From assembly GCA_032988165.1 (NCBI GenBank), contig JANTQF010000524.1, forward strand, positions 1 to 16,798: a DNA stretch of 16,798 nucleotides. Reading direction: 5' to 3'. The stretch is from Emmonsiellopsis sp. PD_33. Lineage: Eukaryota > Ascomycota > Eurotiomycetes > Onygenales > Ajellomycetaceae. Positions 1 through 8,969 of this stretch are shown here, piece after piece; within the stretch, counting starts at the first letter, position 1, and every line of letters begins with the position of its first letter. The notes below the pieces were generated by a model. That model did not search any database. It had not been told where the DNA came from and was given only the letters and a program-made list of their open reading frames with translations. The position numbers were made by a program, and so were the translations under genes.

Positions 1-492
1 CTTCTTTTCCGTCTTCTTTCCGATGCCAAAAGTTTCACGGGGTCGAAATGGCGCCATGAAGGGAGCAGAAACGGTGCTCTGCAGTTGCAATGCAGCACCC
101 GTACCGGTAACGGTGAGGTTCTTGAAAGTAAGCCCGGTGCGACGGCGTTTGATACCCTCCGTTTCCATCAATTTGATCAACATGCGGGCCCATTTGTGGA
201 AGTCGAATTGCGGGCTTGAGGGGTTCAAGACGTCATCGCCGAGCTGTAGGCCTGCCAGGGTATCCCTTCGCTGTATGCCCTCAGTTGGAGGCTCTTCGCG
301 TTGGGTAAACGCGGACGCTAGGCGAGCGAGCTCCGGGCGGGTCTGTCTGGTGAGAGAACGGACAAGCTCTAATCTAGTGCGGTCGATGTCATCAGCGGAG
401 GTATAACGAGTCTCTTCATTGCTGTCACTTTCCTCTTCCCCATCCTGCGGCGCCCGATTTTCGGGGTCGGGAGCCCTCTGTTTCTCCGCCAT
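1..492 (-). CDS. PDR-type (pleiotropic drug resistance) ABC transporter, N-terminal 164 codons, cut by left edge
   Basis: The frame is open from an ATG at 492 to base 1 with no stop, so only the N-terminus is in the window. Residues 1-90 are an acidic, Ser/Glu-rich cytosolic leader. Residues 91-164 match the conserved N-terminal domain of fungal PDR/ABCG pumps: a Phe-Asp-Phe-x-Lys-Trp-Ala-Arg stretch (96-103), GIKRRRTG (113-120), LTFKNLTVTGTGAALQLQ (121-138) and a Met-Ala-Pro-Phe-Arg segment near 146-150. The first nucleotide-binding domain would follow beyond the edge. Full-length members have about 1,400-1,500 residues, two ATP-binding domains and twelve membrane helices, and export azoles, toxins and metabolites at the plasma membrane. 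The ATG at 492 is chosen because an in-frame TGA lies about 12 codons upstream. Family call is firm; substrate and orthologue are unknown. Confidence 0.88.
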   Translation of the reverse strand, partial: MAEKQRAPDPENRAPQDGEEESDSNEETRYTSADDIDRTRLELVRSLTRQTRPELARLASAFTQREEPPTEGIQRRDTLAGLQLGDDVLNPSSPQFDFHKWARMLIKLMETEGIKRRRTGLTFKNLTVTGTGAALQLQSTVSAPFMAPFRPRETFGIGKKTEKK

Positions 493-1143
493 TGCGCCCC
501 CAGGAAGCCGTAGGGGTATGGGAAGTCAATTGAACACAAGAGAGGAGCAAACACAACGGCTGTCCAGGGGAAAGTCTATGAGTATAAAAGCCACTGGTCG
601 TAAGTGTGATATCTAGAGGATATCGGTTCTATTTAAGTGAGGGCATGAAATGGCCGGAGAGAGTTCAGCCCTCCTTGGATTGGAGAAGGCAAAACTGCCA
701 GGGAGCGGCCACCAATGGCGAGACAGCCCGTACCAGGCTGGGTTCCATGGAAAGTTCATGACTGTGTCGAGTGCAGGCCATTGTTGTCGTTGTGGTGTGG
801 TTGAGGGAGAATCGAGCCCAGATTCCTGGTTCTGGAGAGTGGTGAGGTCATCCCGGCCCAGAAGAAATTGATATTGGGCTGACTAACCCGCTAACTAGTT
901 CGAGAGCATCACGACCACCACCAAACTAACTGCTGTGTGAGCATCAATGACAATCCAAAGGCTTGTCTTGGGCCATATATTGCATTATTCTCACAAGACT
1001 TTCTTTGAATCGCATTGGAGTGACGATAAGCTGATTCCAGGCGCCACAGCATATGCAATGTAGTTACTCAGGCGACGGGGTTAGGGCAACAATCATCAAT
1101 TCTATTGTGAGTCTAATAACGCATGCTGATTATGTACAATTAC
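493..1143. other. Intergenic: presumed promoter of the ABC transporter and 3' flank of the ene-reductase gene
   Basis: No convincing gene. Short open frames at 419-616 and 650-871 have no recognisable protein features. On the minus strand a TTTATACT-like stretch near 575-585 lies about 85 bases upstream of the transporter ATG and could serve as its TATA element. A perfect 10-base palindrome, TTCCATGGAA, sits at 743-752. Confidence 0.5.
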
Positions 1144-2277
1144 TCAGGCTGGGCTAACCAGAACTTTCTCCCTCTCCATGTATTCCTTGCTCATAGGGTA
1201 ATCCACATAGCCCGCCGCAGAGTTGGTATAGAAGGTGTTGCGGTCGTACGCGTTGAGCTCAAGACCCTTTTTGATCCTATACACCAGATCCGGGTTCGAA
1301 ATGAACTGTCTCCCAAACATGACCACGATATCCTTGTCCGGATACTCTTCATCGACATGCTTCCGTGCACCCACCGGCTTATACCCGCCGCCAACAATGA
1401 TGGGTCCCCTCCACACCCGGTATGCAAAGTCTAGCGAGCCGCTAGCTTCGACATCCACGCCGCCCGCAACCCGCGACTCGATTAGGTCAAGCCACGCGAT
1501 ATTCAGCCGGCTGGCTTTATTGATGATATCCGTATATTGCGGAATTGGATCTTTCATTCTCTTGACCTGGAACGTACTCCAGGGACTCAAACGGAGCCCC
1601 ACAGCCGCGGGGCCAACAGCATCGACCATCGCCTTCAAAACCTCGTGGGGAAAACGAGACCTGTTTTCCACGCTACCACCATACTCGTCGTCACGCTGGT
1701 TACTGCCTTCTTGAAGAAACTGATCGAGCAGATATCCATTCGCGGCATGACACTCGACCCCGTCAAAGCCCGCGCTGATTGCATTTTTCGAAGCCGTCGC
1801 GAAGTCTTGAACCATTTGATTGATCTCCTGAGTCGTCATAGCCCGTGGTATGGGGGAGTTGTCGTCAATTGGAATGGCGCTGGGCGCTACGATGTCGATT
1901 CCCTCGCTCTTAGCCACCTCGCTAATGGCAGCGCGGCCAAATCCATACAGCTGACAAACTATGAAGCAGCCTCTCTTGTGGACTTCGTCGGTGATGGCTT
2001 TCCACGCGGTGACTTGCTCTTGGCTCCAAATGCCCGGCCCACCAACGAAGTTGCCGCAGGCTGCTGGCGATGGTGCGATGCTTTCTGCAAAGATCAAGGT
2101 GCCGGGAATAGAAGCCCGTTGGCTGTAATACTCCACCATCAAGGGTGTCGGCACGCGGTCGACCGTCGCTCGGAGGCGAGTGAGTGGAGCCATCGCGATT
2201 CGATGCTTCACTTCCATATTGCCGATTTTTAGAGGGCGGAAAAGGCGCGAATCGGCCATTGTCGAAGGTTGGTGCAT
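1144..2277 (-). CDS. Old Yellow Enzyme family ene-reductase (NADH:flavin oxidoreductase), FMN-dependent
   Basis: Intact single exon of 377 codons, normal length for fungal Old Yellow Enzymes. The enzyme is an FMN-bound TIM barrel that uses NAD(P)H to reduce activated C=C bonds. Visible family marks: PLTRLRA (31-37, with the Thr that tunes flavin potential), FDGVECHAANGY (171-182) carrying the His177/Asn180 substrate-binding pair and Tyr182 proton donor, SNQRDDEYGGSVENRSRF (192-209), LRLSP (228-232) with the flavin-contacting Arg, and FGRQFISNPDLV (321-332) for FMN phosphate. Tyr111 follows Gln109-Leu110 where yeast OYE1 has Trp116. No signal peptide or membrane segment. Translation may start at the first ATG (2277) or at Met7 (2259), which has the better context and gives the usual MADSRLFRPL start. 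Relatives act in stress detoxification and in some secondary-metabolite pathways; the specific substrate cannot be told. Confidence 0.93.
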   Translation of the reverse strand: MHQPSTMADSRLFRPLKIGNMEVKHRIAMAPLTRLRATVDRVPTPLMVEYYSQRASIPGTLIFAESIAPSPAACGNFVGGPGIWSQEQVTAWKAITDEVHKRGCFIVCQLYGFGRAAISEVAKSEGIDIVAPSAIPIDDNSPIPRAMTTQEINQMVQDFATASKNAISAGFDGVECHAANGYLLDQFLQEGSNQRDDEYGGSVENRSRFPHEVLKAMVDAVGPAAVGLRLSPWSTFQVKRMKDPIPQYTDIINKASRLNIAWLDLIESRVAGGVDVEASGSLDFAYRVWRGPIIVGGGYKPVGARKHVDEEYPDKDIVVMFGRQFISNPDLVYRIKKGLELNAYDRNTFYTNSAAGYVDYPMSKEYMEREKVLVSPA

Positions 2278-2352
2278 GATTTGTGTTGCAGGGTATAGAA
2301 GAGATATTTGGGTCTATGTATTAGGGAAAGCTTTTCTCTGCCGGTAGGTTGA

Positions 2353-2367
2353 GTAAATATATATATC
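2353..2367 (-). promoter_or_regulatory. Probable TATA element of the ene-reductase gene
   Basis: On the minus strand an alternating TATATATATTTA stretch lies roughly 80-90 bases upstream of the ATG at 2277. Position and sequence suit a core promoter, but AT-rich stretches are common and no transcript start is known. Confidence 0.4.
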
Positions 2368-2707
2368 TGAGAGACGAAACATCTTCACCACTTGACCCGG
2401 TGAGGTCTTATATAGGACAGTTTGAGGGAAACGCTTCACGGTTGAACTGATAATATGCTCCGAAAGGCGTATCTATCTTGAATTGCTTTGAAATCATGAC
2501 GTCGTGGTTTTTCCGATTAAGGGCTATACATACTTCCCAAAAGGGAAGGGAGAGAAATTTGGCCGAAATAGGCAAGTGGGTACATCCGTTTTGGGAAAAG
2601 AGCTATCTCGAGCCTAGAAGGTTTAAAGCAAACTTTACGCGTATCTCATTTTCAGCTTTTAAAAGTGACATCAGCTTGATAGAGAGTTTGTTCATTCTCA
2701 TCTAGAG

Positions 2708-2708
<1 letters not shown>

Positions 2709-2741
<33 letters not shown>
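2709..2741. repeat. (TTA)11 microsatellite
   Basis: Eleven uninterrupted TTA units, 54 bases beyond the stop codon of the regulator-like gene on its minus strand. Likely length-variable between strains. Confidence 0.97.
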
Positions 2742-2745
<4 letters not shown>

Positions 2746-2795
2746 TAATTAAAAATACAGCAAGAGCAGGACCGTATCTAAACAACGAAAACAAG

Positions 2796-4590
2796 CTAGA
2801 TGGAGATTTCTTCCCAGAGCGCCTTAACGGGTGACATGAATGCATCGTCCGACCAAATAAATTGCCTTAAGATTCCAAGCAGTTCCGGCCACGAGTTGTA
2901 CAAGCCTTGGAACCTGGAAGCGTAGTTCCAATGCAGCAGGGAAATGTAGTTAGAGCGTACAGCCCCTGTTAGAGCAAATGCCCCACCGATATACAGAAGC
3001 CAGAGCAATAAATCAGCGTGGTCATCCCATATGGGGTCGTCGTCTGCTTGTTGTAGTTTGCGAAGTAATTGTAAAGAAACTTGAGACTATGGAACCTCTA
3101 GTCAGCATTAAACTAGCAATTGGCTTCGCATTGCTTCGAGTAGGTTTGGGCGAAGGGAGAAACTGATAAAGAGGACGGTCTATATCATTGACGTACAGGA
3201 ATAACTAAAGCACACCACACTTTGCAGCATAACATGCTTGAGCATAGATACGCCGCAAGATAAGAGCACTCCAGGACAGGACAGCCATCCTCCAAGCTTA
3301 CTAGCCGGGACTGGATAGATGCTTGGTGATTATTGAGATATCCTCTCAGCAGTATATCACAGCGCGTGAGATTCGCGAGGTCTCGAATACACTGGAACGC
3401 ATGTATATCTTCGAGTACTTCCATAAAATGGGTGCTTAGTAGGTGGGACCGCGCCTGGAACCCTGGTGGCAGCCGATAAAAGCTTGGGGTGAATGGATCT
3501 CTTCTCCAATGAAGCTCCGCGAAAGTCGTGTGATCAACTATCCGGCTAGATCCTGTCATAATCGAGCAATTTAAATCCTGCCTATTCGGTCTAATGTAAG
3601 AGTGAAGTCATCCCAAGCTATTGCCTCGCCACTTACCAAAATACGGCCCGTTTTATGCCGTCAGTGAGGTATATGCCCTCTGATCGACAGATATCAAGCA
3701 GCTGGCTTATTGCCTTCATGTGAAGTTGAACCTGGGATTTCGCACCAAGACGAGCCTAGAATATCATGGTAAACATCAGTCTATCGCCGCTTTAAGCTTA
3801 AGTCACCCGGAAACAGAAAACACGGGGCTCGCAGACCTCAACACCAGCCAGCAGCAAAATGGCCCCAATGGTCGATATCGAAGTCGCGCTAACCAAGGAA
3901 CTCATCCTTTGACGAATGTAGCTTATTGCCTGACTCTGGTACCCGAGACTTTCTCGATCAATGCTCCCCTGAGTCACCGCAACCGTAAATGTGAGCATGA
4001 CGGCATTTAGAAGGGCAGGATCATCCAACCCAGTTTGGAAAACGGCGTGAAAGTTTTGAAAAGCAAGCTCATCTGCAACACTAAAGACTGGCTCTGCAGC
4101 CTGCCTAAATTTGTCTAGATCGTTTCAGTATAAGCTTGTTCGAGTGCAGTCTTCAACGATCAGGCGGAGCTTACAGTCGGTGAGCAGCGCCTGCAATCTC
4201 GGTGAATCTACAGCAAGGGTCCGAAACGGATCGAGCACGCCCACAGACAGGGAGAAAGGTGACGGCGTGACAAGAGTGTGGGCAGGGCTACTTTTCCTCT
4301 TTGCTAAACTCCCGGGGTAATCTTTTAAAGTGGACACACAGAAATTGTCCCTTGACTCTTGCTGGAGCTTTCGTTTGCGTTCAAGTGCCCGCTTCACAGC
4401 ATGCGACCGAGCCCGGCGCCTCACTTGCTCGTCCTTCGCATCTCCTGGATTGCAAACCGAGATGAACTGGAATTTCCCATCTACGGCGGGTTAGTACTAG
4501 CCATACAATGAGGGATTGTCTGGGATGTTTGGCCTTACCTGTAGCGGAATCGTTGTCACCTTTCACAGAGGGATGAGTTATTGACAACAT
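2796..4590 (-). CDS. Fungal-specific transcription-factor-like protein (DUF3468/Fungal_trans_2 type), six exons
   Basis: Reconstructed exons on the minus strand: 4590-4539, 4480-4158, 4100-3837, 3755-3637, 3581-3197 and 3086-2796, giving about 477 residues. Introns 1 (GTAAGG), 3 (GTCTGC), 4 (GTAAGT) and 5 (GTACGT) all end in AG and keep frame. The N-terminus has a hydrophobic strand (KFQFISV, 20-26) and a strongly basic helix (RRRARSHAVKRALERKRK, 38-55) that could bind DNA or act as a nuclear signal; no Cys6 zinc cluster is visible. The rest is helical, including SIDRESLGYQSQAI, AAYLCSSML and LLLWLLYIGGAF, as in the ligand-sensing half of fungal regulators. The family call rests on my memory of similar Aspergillus proteins. 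Intron 2 is the weak point: the in-frame model uses GTTGAA at 4157, while the better donor GTAAGC at 4174 gives a stop or a frameshift. A CCAAT box lies upstream. The gene may be intact or recently broken. Confidence 0.7.
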
Positions 4591-6540
4591 TCCAGACCAT
4601 GAAGCTTTTCAATGGCTTATTTTCATCAATATGGGGTAGACCTTAATCTATGTCTGCATGGAATGGGTTGTTTGTATGTACATAGGTTTCCTCTTGATAT
4701 TTGGCTGACAAATCCAATCTTCAGCTGGTTAGTTATTCCGGCTGGACTTTGCAAGCGGCGGTTCCCGAGCACGCGAGTGACGATTGGCCCTTGCAAATGG
4801 CGTGGTTATTTTCGGGACCTGGAGAGCCATTTGGCATTCCCGAAGCCAAGGCCTTTCAAAGTGTATAAATAGAGGCAATCCGTAAATACGGTATCTCCAT
4901 CACGATCCCTGGCTTTAGGGGAAACGAAAGGCTAAAGCATGACCCGGGGAGGAAACCAAGCGTCAGGGGAACAAAAACAAATCTCTTATCCCCTCAGTAC
5001 GCGGTCAAGGTATGAATAACTAATTGGATGGCGGGAACAAGCCGGAATTACACATATTGGAGAGATGTCGTCCGCGTTTGAAGAAATATGCCATGAATGT
5101 TGGCCGGAGCATCAACGGGCCGATGTGTTTAGCGCCAAGTAGGGAATACACGCGAACGACTTGACAACACGCCAACAACACGCTGAGGAACGAAGTACTC
5201 GCAAGGTACTTTTCGACCTCGAGCCTTTGGAGAAGCTCCTCTCCATCTGCTGCGGTTATGATTGTGTCATAGTTGCCGTGACAGGTTGCTACCATTAGTA
5301 TTCAAATGGCTATCCACGACGCTTGACGCTCTTTTGTTTGGCTATCCACATTTAACTGCCGTTGCTGGCGAATTTCACGGCTGCGAATGATTGTTGACCT
5401 CGCCGCTTCACGAGAACGGAAATCAGCCGGAACCAATGGAATCCGAAATGGGAGGACGCGAGAAACACCCCTGGATAATGGCCCCCTTTCCAAATTGCGA
5501 GCACATAGGGTGCTGGCTGGATCTACTTAACGACAGGTGAATTGACAAGAAATTCCCAGCTCCAGGATCTTTTTTCCGTCCAATCACCCGGGCCGTTACC
5601 AAGGCCATAAATATGTCAAGCAGCTTCCGCAGAAAGGGTTTTGCTGAGCTGTCAGTTGTGTGTTCTACTTTGCAAGGTTATTCCCCAAACATACAGCTGG
5701 GAACCTGCGAGTTTTATACAATGGTGCATATACAGAGTCTTGTGAAGCTTTCATGGTTCTCCACATATCCCCCTGGGATTATTCCTTGTTGTATGCACCC
5801 TTGGTGTGACCGTTGGCACGCGGAACAAGGATTGCAGAGGGTTGTTTGATTTTTACCTATCACAAACATCATCATGTCTCCGCAGCAGGCTGACTAGGCA
5901 TGATGAAACGAGTATTCGAAGAAGACTAGCCCCATGCCCGAGTCCATGCCCAGTCGGCTGGGACACCCACAGAATCTATTGGGCGAAAGTTGCTCATGCG
6001 CGGCTGAGGAGCGTGTTGGAAATCGGACGGCCCATGACCCCACGTCGAGACGAAGTGAGGGGCAGAAATAAGATCTGGAATAAACGCTCTTCCATCAATC
6101 TCCCAATCTCTTCAACTGTCAAACTCCGGGTCGTTTCTGTTTCTCTCAACCTTACTGATTATAAGCATGCGTGCGGCAGGGGCGCTGATGCCCTCAAACA
6201 ATAAGATAACCCGACGGTTACTAAACAGAACCCTGCTGCAAAAGTTTACTGTTTCCCCCGCCCCAGGGTCAGGATGAGCTAGGGACTCGGACCCTCGAAG
6301 ATATCAAATATTTCTCCGGAAGCAATAGCGCTGCACCACGTTTCCGTCCTTCGTTCATAGAAATGGACCGGAACGACACTCAGACTGAAAGCAAAGGATA
6401 TATATTGCATTCTTGAATGTTATTCAGGGTGCCCAGTCTTCAGACAATCTCTGTCTTTCTGTCCATAATGTCACTTTCGGGGTGAAGATGATCCAAGACC
6501 GAACGGGGACAAAACAGGAGATCGTGCAGCACAGATTTAC
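4591..6540. other. Gene-poor intergenic region
   Basis: About 2 kb of normal base composition with no protein I recognise. Open frames at 4612-4872 (+), 5020-5295 (-), 5302-5493 (-), 5613-5849 (+) and 5806-6204 (+) lack domains, and none joins a neighbour through plausible splice sites. A TATA-like TATAAATAG at 4863-4871, a CCG-N6-CGG palindrome at 4880-4891 and a 7-base inverted repeat (GCTTTAG 4912-4918 / CTAAAGC 4932-4938) are clustered. A short or non-coding transcript is possible but unsupported. Confidence 0.45.
4783..4787 (-). promoter_or_regulatory. CCAAT box upstream of the regulator-like gene
   Basis: ATTGG on the plus strand reads CCAAT on the minus strand, inside GGGCCAATCG, about 195 bases upstream of the ATG at 4590. 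This is the usual distance for sites of the fungal CCAAT-binding (Hap) complex. Motif only, so modest confidence. Confidence 0.35.
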
Positions 6541-7448
6541 CGTCACCACGTGCATCATCTACACATGCTGATTTAGGGAAGCTTTAGGCTTTCTTAATCC
6601 ACCCCATGGTTTGAAATTCAAGGTATGGCTCCTCTTGAAACCTCCAATAACTGGCCGTTGAATATCTCAGGCGTCAGGAGTTCAGGCAACAATGTGATGT
6701 CAGAAATGCAGTCTAATTGCAGGTATATACATTCGAAACTCAACATTGTCATCAATATTGTCGTCAATATTGTTTTGCTTTGCGGAAACTTGCTGCGGTA
6801 CTGAAGTATGGCGTCCCGTGACCTCGGCTAGCTGTCCCAAAGCGGCATAGGGTGGCCAAAAGCCTGTCACGTGATGGCAGACACCGCCCAGTTCGAGGTC
6901 ATCCACGGATTCCCGTCCATCATCACCGCTACTTTGCTTCTGAACAACGCATACATACAGACTCGCCCACATCCACCGTCATCCCGCCCCCAGATTTGAC
7001 TGCTGCCCGTCGGAAGCTTCTGTTGAGCCTAACGCTTCTATATATTACTCGCCTCGCTCCCCCACCCCGCTTCCTCCCCCGCTTCTTCTGTCTCTTTACC
7101 CACCAGACTAGCCCTTATGTTTTGCTTGATGGACTATTGTACCTCGATCCATTTTCTCCGCAGACTTCTTCTATACAAGACCACTCTGCCACTTGGTTAG
7201 CACATATCCACGCTCACCTAGAAGCTACGATATATATCTTCGCTCCAACTACATACACAAGTCCGTACATACATCCAAACATATACCGCAAAGAGCGGGC
7301 AACCGATATATCTCTATTCAAAATATTCTTCAACCCGCACCTTCCATCGAACAGATTTATTTAACGCCCACTACGCACGCGTGGATATACCCCATCGACT
7401 TATTTGCCATCCAAACTAAAGTCGATCGAATATCAATTACTATCCACC
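6541..7448 (+). promoter_or_regulatory. Promoter and 5' leader region of the IFRD-family gene
   Basis: Contains two CACGTG E-boxes (6547-6552 and 6869-6874), the second inside the palindrome TCACGTGA at 6867-6874. A TATA-like CTATATATTA lies at 7037-7046, followed by a C/T-rich tract at about 7050-7095, a common arrangement just before fungal transcription starts. If transcription begins near there, the leader is about 350 bases long and holds an upstream ORF of 27 codons at 7117-7200. A three-copy 12-base repeat (CAATATTGTCGT type) is at 6741-6776. Confidence 0.45.
7117..7200 (+). other. Upstream ORF (27 codons) in the presumed IFRD leader
   Basis: An ATG at 7117 opens a 27-codon frame ending in TAG at 7198-7200, some 250 bases before the main ATG at 7449. 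It would lie inside the transcript if transcription starts at the pyrimidine tract near 7070. Such uORFs often lower translation of the main frame; whether this one is transcribed is unknown. Confidence 0.3.
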
Positions 7449-8969
7449 ATGCGCGATCTCCGTCGTCAGGCTCTGGAGAGCAAAAAGACCGTTTCACGCA
7501 AGGCCCAGAGTCGTGAGGCCTCTCGTGCTACCTCTCGGACTACTTCGGCCCAGAACTCCCGTCCTGCTTCCCGCAACGCAAGCAGACACCCATCGGATGA
7601 TGAAGACGCTGAAAGCGATAGCACCGCATGGAGGTACGATAATCTCATATATCATCATACCCTATGTGTATACAGTACAGTAGCTAACCTCTCTTTCCTC
7701 TGCAGCACCCCCTCACTTGATGAGTTATTTCCTATCGCAAATGAAGAAGAATCCTCTTCTGAAACTTTGGAGACAGACCTTGCAGAAGTGATCAAGGACT
7801 ACAACGACCGGAAGCGTAGCAGCATTCTCAGCCGAGAACAGGCGCTGACGTCATACGTCCGCATCTTGACATCCCACTATATCGAGGATGGCATCACCAG
7901 TGTTGACGAACTCGTGTCCTCCTTCATCAAGAGTGTCAAGAATGAGTCCAGCGAAAAAGAGACTGTTCTTGCCCTTAAGGCAGTTGGTCTTACCGCATTG
8001 ACTCTCCTAGACGAGACTATCTATGAGCGTATGGCCCCCGTCCTCAGACGCACCATTACAGACTCGGCCTCGCTACACATCAAGGCAGCGGCCATTCACT
8101 GTTTGGGCGCTTGCACCGTCTTCGGAGGTGCAGGCGACGAAGAAATTCTGGATCAGATGACCTTTTTGCTAGAGATCGTCTCTTCTGACGGCCACTTTGT
8201 TAATGCGGCCGATGACGCTGGCACCGTTACTGCCGCCCTCGAAGAGTGGGGATTCCTCGCCACCGAAGTCCAGGATGTTGAGCACGAGAGCGAGGACGCC
8301 GTCGAAACCTTTGCCGACCAGTTGGAGAGCAGCGACCCCTCTGTTCAAATCGCCGCAGGCGAAAACATTGCGCTCCTGTATGAGAAAAGCTACACGCCAC
8401 AGGAAGAAGGCGAGGTTATCGAGGAAGAATTAGAAGAAAACGACTCCTCCGACGAAGGCTCGTCCTCTGTTTCGGACGACGAAGATTACGGCGGGCCCAG
8501 ACTGATCAAACGTTACAACGCCTACCACAACACGCCACGCATCATGAACCAAGTCGACTCTCTGGCGCACATCTCCGGCCGTCACATCAACAAAAAATCC
8601 AAACGCTCCCTGCATTCGAACTTCGCCTCCATCCTCACCACAATTAACAACCCCCGCCGCGGTCCCCAGTACAGCAAGGCCATTGACAACGAAACATCTC
8701 GCCAATACGGTTCGCGGAAAACGGTCAAAATTCATCAGGATAGCTTCCTACAGCTAGATCGGTGGTGGAAGTGGCTGCGTCTTGCAGCGCTGCGGAGGCT
8801 CTTGCAGTGGGGGTTCGTGAATCATTATTTCGAAGGGGATCGGGCTGTTTTGGACTGCTTGCCAGTCATGGCGAGGTCGATGGGTGGTGGTGGCAGCGGC
8901 TCGTCGAGCGCAAAGGCGAAGGCTGGTGGGAAGAAAGGGGGGAGAAGAAAGGGGATGGAATTGTTCTAG
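7449..8969 (+). CDS. IFRD (interferon-related developmental regulator) family protein, two exons
   Basis: Exons 7449-7633 and 7706-8969 code for 482 residues. The ATG at 7449 has a strong CCACC context, and the 72-nt intron (GTACGA...GCTAAC...TGCAG) joins AG to C to make Ser. Residues 1-60 are a Ser/Arg/Ala-rich disordered tail. A helical ARM/HEAT-like IFRD domain follows (about 63-290, starting TPSLDELFPIANEEE), then an acidic Glu/Asp/Ser patch (about 293-323), a basic linker, and the conserved IFRD C-terminal block near 404-437 (Asp-Arg-Trp-Trp-Lys-Trp-Leu-Arg-Leu then LLQWGFVNHYFE). The end (451-482) is Gly/Lys/Arg-rich. Animal IFRD1/IFRD2 act in transcription and in binding inactive ribosomes; the fungal role is not established. 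The basic C-terminus fits RNA or ribosome contact, which is inference. Coding is GC-rich and clearly unlike the AT-rich DNA just downstream. Confidence 0.9.
   Translation: MRDLRRQALESKKTVSRKAQSREASRATSRTTSAQNSRPASRNASRHPSDDEDAESDSTAWRYDNLIYHHTLCVYSTVANLSFLCSTPSLDELFPIANEEESSSETLETDLAEVIKDYNDRKRSSILSREQALTSYVRILTSHYIEDGITSVDELVSSFIKSVKNESSEKETVLALKAVGLTALTLLDETIYERMAPVLRRTITDSASLHIKAAAIHCLGACTVFGGAGDEEILDQMTFLLEIVSSDGHFVNAADDAGTVTAALEEWGFLATEVQDVEHESEDAVETFADQLESSDPSVQIAAGENIALLYEKSYTPQEEGEVIEEELEENDSSDEGSSSVSDDEDYGGPRLIKRYNAYHNTPRIMNQVDSLAHISGRHINKKSKRSLHSNFASILTTINNPRRGPQYSKAIDNETSRQYGSRKTVKIHQDSFLQLDRWWKWLRLAALRRLLQWGFVNHYFEGDRAVLDCLPVMARSMGGGGSGSSSAKAKAGGKKGGRRKGMELF
7634..7705 (+). other. 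Intron of the IFRD-family gene (72 nt, stop-free)
   Basis: GTACGA donor, GCTAAC branch site at 7683-7688, polypyrimidine run and TGCAG acceptor. Its length is divisible by three and it has no in-frame stop, so retention would insert 24 residues. Confidence 0.88.

Larger units (their letters stand above)
2278..2795. other. Intergenic region between ene-reductase start and the 3' end of the regulator-like gene
   Basis: Holds the ene-reductase promoter, a TTA microsatellite and the 3' flank of the gene at 2796-4590. The 75-codon open frame at 2478-2705 shows no domain and is treated as chance. Confidence 0.5.

Noticed and set aside
1286..1302. GGGTTCGAAAT stretch resembling a tRNA T-loop
   Set aside because: It lies inside the ene-reductase coding sequence and has no matching acceptor, D or anticodon arms.
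1235..2232. Open frames of 159 and 231 codons on the plus strand (1235-1714 and 1537-2232)
   Set aside because: They are antisense to the well-conserved ene-reductase gene and show no domain; they result from its codon use.
5806..6204. 132-codon plus-strand frame
   Set aside because: Composition looks random, there is no domain or splice partner, and it overlaps another equally unconvincing frame.
6700..6972. 90-codon minus-strand frame with a repeated Asn-Ile-Asp-Asp motif
   Set aside because: The motif comes from a 12-base repeat at 6741-6776, the frame overlaps the E-box promoter region, and no domain is seen.
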